Positions 8,001 through 9,738 of a stretch of DNA of 9,738 bases are shown here, piece after piece (within the stretch, counting starts at the first letter, position 1; every line of letters begins with the position of its first letter). The stretch is from assembly GCA_020723545.1 (NCBI GenBank), contig DYIS01000079.1, forward strand, positions 1 through 9,738, written 5' to 3'. A program made the position numbers and the translations under genes. The stretch is from Ktedonobacter racemifer (GTDB lineage Bacteria > Chloroflexota > DTOL01 > JACQYG01). The notes below the pieces were generated by a model that searched no databases, was not told the DNA's origin, and saw only the letters and a list, made by a program, of their open reading frames with translations.

Positions 8001-8197
8001 AGGCAGCCGGTTTTGGCCAGGGCGGCCTCCAGGCCCTGCCGCTCCACCTCCTGGGCCAAGGCCTTATAGACCTCCCTGGCCCCGGTGGCCAGGCCACAGG
8101 TGGCCAGGCCGACGGTGATCTTGGTCACGTCGGGGTAGAGCCCCTTAAGCCCCCTCCTCTTGGCCTCTTGCAGGTCCTTGAGAGCCCTGATCCTCAT
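5030..8197 (-). CDS. nuoF: NuoF-GltD fusion: NADH-binding FMN/[4Fe-4S] subunit fused to a GltD/NfnB-like FAD-NAD(P)H reductase
   Basis: A 1055-residue multidomain oxidoreductase. Residues 25-105 form a thioredoxin-like [2Fe-2S] domain as in HydB/HndC (Cys34, Cys65, Cys69; I see three cysteines in the usual positions). Residues 150-565 are NuoF: GRGGAGFPTGVKW near 205 and CNADEGDPGAYMDR near 232 for FMN/NADH, and a [4Fe-4S] site SCGKCTPCREG (Cys494, 497, 500) with Cys540. Residues 570-1055 are GltD-like: an N-terminal cysteine-rich ferredoxin domain (Cys570, 575, 583, 587, 622, 626, 630, 634), an FAD motif VVGSGPAGLAAA near 678, and a nucleotide motif VIGGGNAAIDAA near 809. The segment LYRRTKAEMPA near 834 resembles NADPH-binding relatives (GltD, NfnL). 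An FAD motif GIFAAGDAVTGP follows near 951. In this operon it should supply NAD(P)H sites to the Hdr-hydrogenase complex. AGGAG lies 8 nt before the ATG. Similar fusions are known in anaerobes; substrate preference is inferred. Confidence 0.93.
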   Translation of the reverse strand: MRIRALKDLQEAKRRGLKGLYPDVTKITVGLATCGLATGAREVYKALAQEVERQGLEAALAKTGCLGLCQKEPLVDVLVPGKPRVLYAEMTPAKATELAAELAQGRFRGDLALAKMVREEYVLEDRWHAYPLDGEAPELEAVPFYQDLPFYARQRKIVLRNCGFIDPEDIEQYIARGGYLPLYKVLTEMKPEEVIEVITKSGLRGRGGAGFPTGVKWRATRQAKGETRYVICNADEGDPGAYMDRSILEGDPHSVIEGMIIGAYAIGAREGYVYVRNEYPLAIKSLTRALAQAEEYGLLGRDILGSGFDLSIKISRGAGAFVCGEETALIASIEGRPGEPRPRPPYPAEVGLWGQPTNINNVKTWVNVPAIIARGPDWFAGIGTAKSKGTMVFSLVGKINNTGLAEVPMGVPLKQLVFDIGGGVPQGKAFKAVQTGGPSGGCIPASLLDLQVDYEQLTQAGSIMGSGGMVVMDEDTCMVDVARFFLTFTKDESCGKCTPCREGTKRMLEILTDIAEGRGEEGHIALLEELASTVKDTSLCALGGTAPNPVLTTLRYFRGEYEQHIRYKRCPAMVCKKIIFAPCKYNCPVRTDVLAFIAHIVRGQYREAFEVIRAVNPFPIACGYICHHPCEDRCRSLETGGEALSIKGLKRFAGDYAMRAGIKPLARPRMPGRERVAVVGSGPAGLAAAYDLANLGYEITVFEAGPIMGGNLAWAIPEFRLPRRIMDAEIENIKRAGVKIQTNTAVGQGLTLDDLFARGYKAILLAVGAHKGLKLNIPGEGTAGDIDALEFLKMVKLEKAVPLGERVAVIGGGNAAIDAARTALRVGGKKISILYRRTKAEMPAMKREIEAGVEEGVEIRELVSPTRILSRDSRLASLECISMELGEFDETGRRRPMPIPYSEFIMPLDSLIVAVGEEPDLSFLPRDHGLGISRRNTIIVDPETLATGRPGIFAAGDAVTGPSTIADSIASGKLAAVSIHKYLRGQPLAREYTVTGPSPHVEPIERTEEEIELQRYRMPCAPVEERVGNFNVVELGYSEEMALKEARRCLRCDLR

Positions 8198-8219
8198 CGC
8201 CTCATCTCCTATGCGGGCA

Positions 8220-8684
8220 CTAAACGTGTCCCCGGGCGTGTTCCTTTAGCACGGCCTCGAGCTTGAGGGGATTCATCTTGCTGTAGTATTTCCCGCCGAT
8301 GACCACCAGGGGCCCCAGGGCGCAGCCGCCCAGGCAGTACACCTTCTCCAGGGTGAAGAGGTGGTCCCCCGTGGTCTCCCCGGCCTGGATGCCCAGGTCT
8401 CTCTGCAACTTCTCCAGATTTCGCTCCCCCCCACGCACATGGCAGGCCGTCCCCAGGCAGACGTTAATGAGATGCTTGCCCCTGGGCTTCAGGCTGAAGG
8501 CCTTATAAAAGGTAGCGACTCTCAGGATCTGGCTCAAGGGAATGCCCAGCTCCCCGGCCACCTGGGCCAGCGCCTCTTTAGGGAGATAATGATACTCCTC
8601 CTGGATGTCCTGGAGGATCGCCACCGTGGCCCCCTTCTCGCCTCTGTACCTCTCGATGATCTCGCCAACCCTATCAAGGCTCAT
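8220..8684 (-). CDS. nuoE: NuoE/HydA-gamma-like [2Fe-2S] thioredoxin-fold subunit
   Basis: A 154-residue NuoE-family protein (24 kDa complex I subunit; also in NAD-dependent hydrogenases and formate dehydrogenases). The N-terminal helical part contains ILQDIQEEYHYLP and ATFYKAF, both typical. The four [2Fe-2S] ligands are Cys76, Cys81, Cys117 and Cys121, in the expected C-x4-C ... C-x3-C pattern (NVCLGTACHVRG and VYCLGGCALGP). It should pass electrons to or from the FMN of NuoF, encoded 22 nt downstream. I preferred the ATG at 8684, which has GGAG 6 nt upstream; an ATG at 8717 with a weaker AGGA site would add 11 residues and begins just after the hdrA N-half stop. Nothing appears missing. 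It is a normal partner subunit in an unusual location, between the two halves of hdrA. Confidence 0.92.
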   Translation of the reverse strand: MSLDRVGEIIERYRGEKGATVAILQDIQEEYHYLPKEALAQVAGELGIPLSQILRVATFYKAFSLKPRGKHLINVCLGTACHVRGGERNLEKLQRDLGIQAGETTGDHLFTLEKVYCLGGCALGPLVVIGGKYYSKMNPLKLEAVLKEHARGHV

Positions 8685-8724
8685 TTTGCACTCCATCTGC
8701 CCTTTCGCGGTTAGCATCCCTGTC

Positions 8725-9555
8725 CTACGGTTGCTGACTAATCGTTAACTCGCCCCGCTTGATAACCTTGTGGGCCGGGACAGTACGAGAGAAGCAGACC
8801 TCCCAGCAGATGCCGCAGCCTGTACATTTGGACAGGTCCACATAGCGCCTCTTCCTCTTGATCCTGACCTTGAAGTTCCCCACGTATCCGGAGATCCCTA
8901 CCACCTCGCTATAGGTGAAAAGCCGGATGTTGGGATTCTGGCCCACCGCCACCATCTTCGGGGTCAGGATGCAGGCGGCGCAATCCAAGGTGGGAAAGGT
9001 CTTATCGAACTGGCTCATGTGTCCGCCGATGGAGGGCTCTCGCTCCACCAAGTAGGCCACCTTGCCAGAGTTGGCGATCCGGAGTGCCGCCTCGATGCCG
9101 CTGATCCCCCCGCCCACGATGAGGGTAGCCGGGTTGACCGGCACCTCCTTGACATCCAGGGGCTCGTGGAGGGCCACCCGCCTCACCGCCGCGGCGACGA
9201 GCTGTTTGGCCTTTAAGGTCGCTTCCTCCCGGTCTTCGGTGACCCAGGAGCAGTGCTCCCGGATGTTGGCCATCTGGAGAAGAAAGGGGTTGAGGCCAGC
9301 GTCCGCCACGGCCCGCCGGAAGGTGACCTCGTGCATCAGGGGCGAGCAGGCGGAGACCACCACCCTGGTCAAATCCAGCTCTTTGATGTCCTGCTTGATC
9401 AGCCCCTGGCCGGGGTCAGAGCACATGTATCGGTAATCGCGAGCGATGGCCACTTTCGGCAGGCCGCCGGCGAAGCGGATCACCTCCTGGATATCCACCG
9501 TCCCGGCGATGTTTGTCCCGCAGTGACAGACGTAAACCCCAATGCGCTCGTTCAT
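8725..9555 (-). CDS. hdrA: HdrA N-terminal half (split heterodisulfide reductase subunit A)
   Basis: This 276-residue protein matches only the first half of HdrA, which is usually about 650 residues. It starts MNERIGVYVCHCG (the HdrA N-terminal domain, Cys10 and Cys12) and has MCSDPGQ and SACSPLMHE, also family-typical. An FAD Rossmann motif, VGGGISGIEAA, lies near residues 147-157. The HdrA signature FPTLDCAACILTPKM is near 187-201, and a [4Fe-4S] motif CTGCGICWEVC is at 244-254. It then ends after a short tail (RGELTISQQP) with TAG. The rest of HdrA is found in the gene at 3235-4998. In the family, HdrA holds the bifurcating FAD. I chose the ATG at 9555 because GGAGG sits 5 nt upstream; a TTG at 9567 would add four residues. 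The stop lies only 7-40 nt before nuoE, so this is a clean gene end, not a frameshift scar. Confidence 0.9.
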   Translation of the reverse strand: MNERIGVYVCHCGTNIAGTVDIQEVIRFAGGLPKVAIARDYRYMCSDPGQGLIKQDIKELDLTRVVVSACSPLMHEVTFRRAVADAGLNPFLLQMANIREHCSWVTEDREEATLKAKQLVAAAVRRVALHEPLDVKEVPVNPATLIVGGGISGIEAALRIANSGKVAYLVEREPSIGGHMSQFDKTFPTLDCAACILTPKMVAVGQNPNIRLFTYSEVVGISGYVGNFKVRIKRKRRYVDLSKCTGCGICWEVCFSRTVPAHKVIKRGELTISQQP

Positions 9556-9606
9556 CTCTGCCTCCAAAGCCGCCAGGAGTCCGAGGGGGCTATCCCCTAT
9601 CCCCTG

Positions 9607-9738
9607 TCATGGCTCCGCCAGCTTGTAACCGGCCAATACCCTCTCCGTCGGCACCAGCTCCATCCCCAAACCCAGCTCCCTCCTGGAGAGCCCCAGGGCC
9701 ACGCCCACCAGTTGGGTGAAATAGACAATGGGCAGGGA
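9607..9738 (-). CDS. hdrB: Heterodisulfide reductase subunit B, C-terminal end (partial)
   Basis: Only the last 43 residues lie in the window; the gene runs off the right edge. The minus strand is open in the frame starting at the edge and ends in TGA. The peptide begins SLPIVYFTQLVGVALGLS, which resembles the C-terminal helix of HdrB-type (CCG-domain) proteins, where a P-[IV]-x-Y-x-TQL-x-G-x-ALG pattern is typical. In the family, HdrB carries two noncubane [4Fe-4S] clusters that reduce a heterodisulfide or, in bacteria, an often unknown disulfide-like substrate; those cysteines would be outside the window. The hdrA N-half follows 51 nt later on the same strand, the usual hdr gene neighbourhood. 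The identification rests on a short tail plus context, so HdrB is likely but another CCG-domain protein is possible. Confidence 0.8.
   Translation of the reverse strand, partial: SLPIVYFTQLVGVALGLSRRELGLGMELVPTERVLAGYKLAEP

Noticed and set aside
8685..8760. Frameshift or nonsense mutation truncating hdrA at 8725
   Set aside because: nuoE begins within 8-41 nt of the stop and no HdrA-like sequence continues in any frame; the missing half is intact in another gene.
9584..9605. Small G/C hairpin and a CTATCCC tandem repeat between hdrB and hdrA
   Set aside because: A 5-6 bp stem without a U-run in a 51-nt spacer; too weak to call a terminator or regulator.

Overview
The window is one strand-consistent operon read entirely from the minus strand, so transcription runs from high to low coordinates. 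It is GC-rich and bacterial in style: short intercistronic gaps and clear Shine-Dalgarno sites. The content is anaerobic energy metabolism. In transcription order the genes are the 3' end of hdrB; the N-terminal half of HdrA; a NuoE-like [2Fe-2S] protein; a 1055-residue NuoF-GltD fusion; a fusion of a NuoG-like ferredoxin module with the C-terminal half of HdrA; MvhD; MvhG; and the [NiFe] hydrogenase large subunit MvhA. About 195 bp of palindrome-bearing non-coding DNA follow mvhA. The gene set points to a strict anaerobe (Chloroflexota, Desulfobacterota or Bacillota would all fit; the sequence alone does not decide), and one that probably makes selenoproteins.

The products look like one electron-confurcating or bifurcating complex. 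MvhA/MvhG exchange electrons with H2 and MvhD hands them to HdrA. The split HdrA would carry the bifurcating FAD and ferredoxin-facing clusters, and HdrB (with an HdrC presumably just outside the right edge) would handle a disulfide/dithiol-type substrate. NuoE/NuoF adds an NADH/FMN site, and the GltD-like tail adds a second FAD/NAD(P)H site whose motif resembles NADPH-binding relatives. This functional assembly is inferred from families and gene order.

Two things stand out. First, mvhA is interrupted by an in-frame TGA exactly where the second cysteine of the N-terminal nickel-binding motif (RxCGxC) should be, and a well-placed bacterial SECIS-like hairpin follows it. Read through as selenocysteine, the gene is a complete 489-residue large subunit. 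Described [NiFeSe] hydrogenases that I know of carry Sec in the C-terminal motif as a terminal Ni ligand; here it would be a Ni-Fe bridging ligand. Second, hdrA appears to have been split in its ferredoxin domain by a nuoEFG-like cassette, so its halves are encoded about 3.7 kb apart and the 3' half is fused to the NuoG-like module.

Non-coding DNA is minor: 195 bp downstream of mvhA with a perfect 32-bp palindrome, an 84-bp mvhD-mvhG gap with a 14-bp tandem repeat, and short spacers. No promoter, tRNA, rRNA, CRISPR array or insertion sequence was seen.
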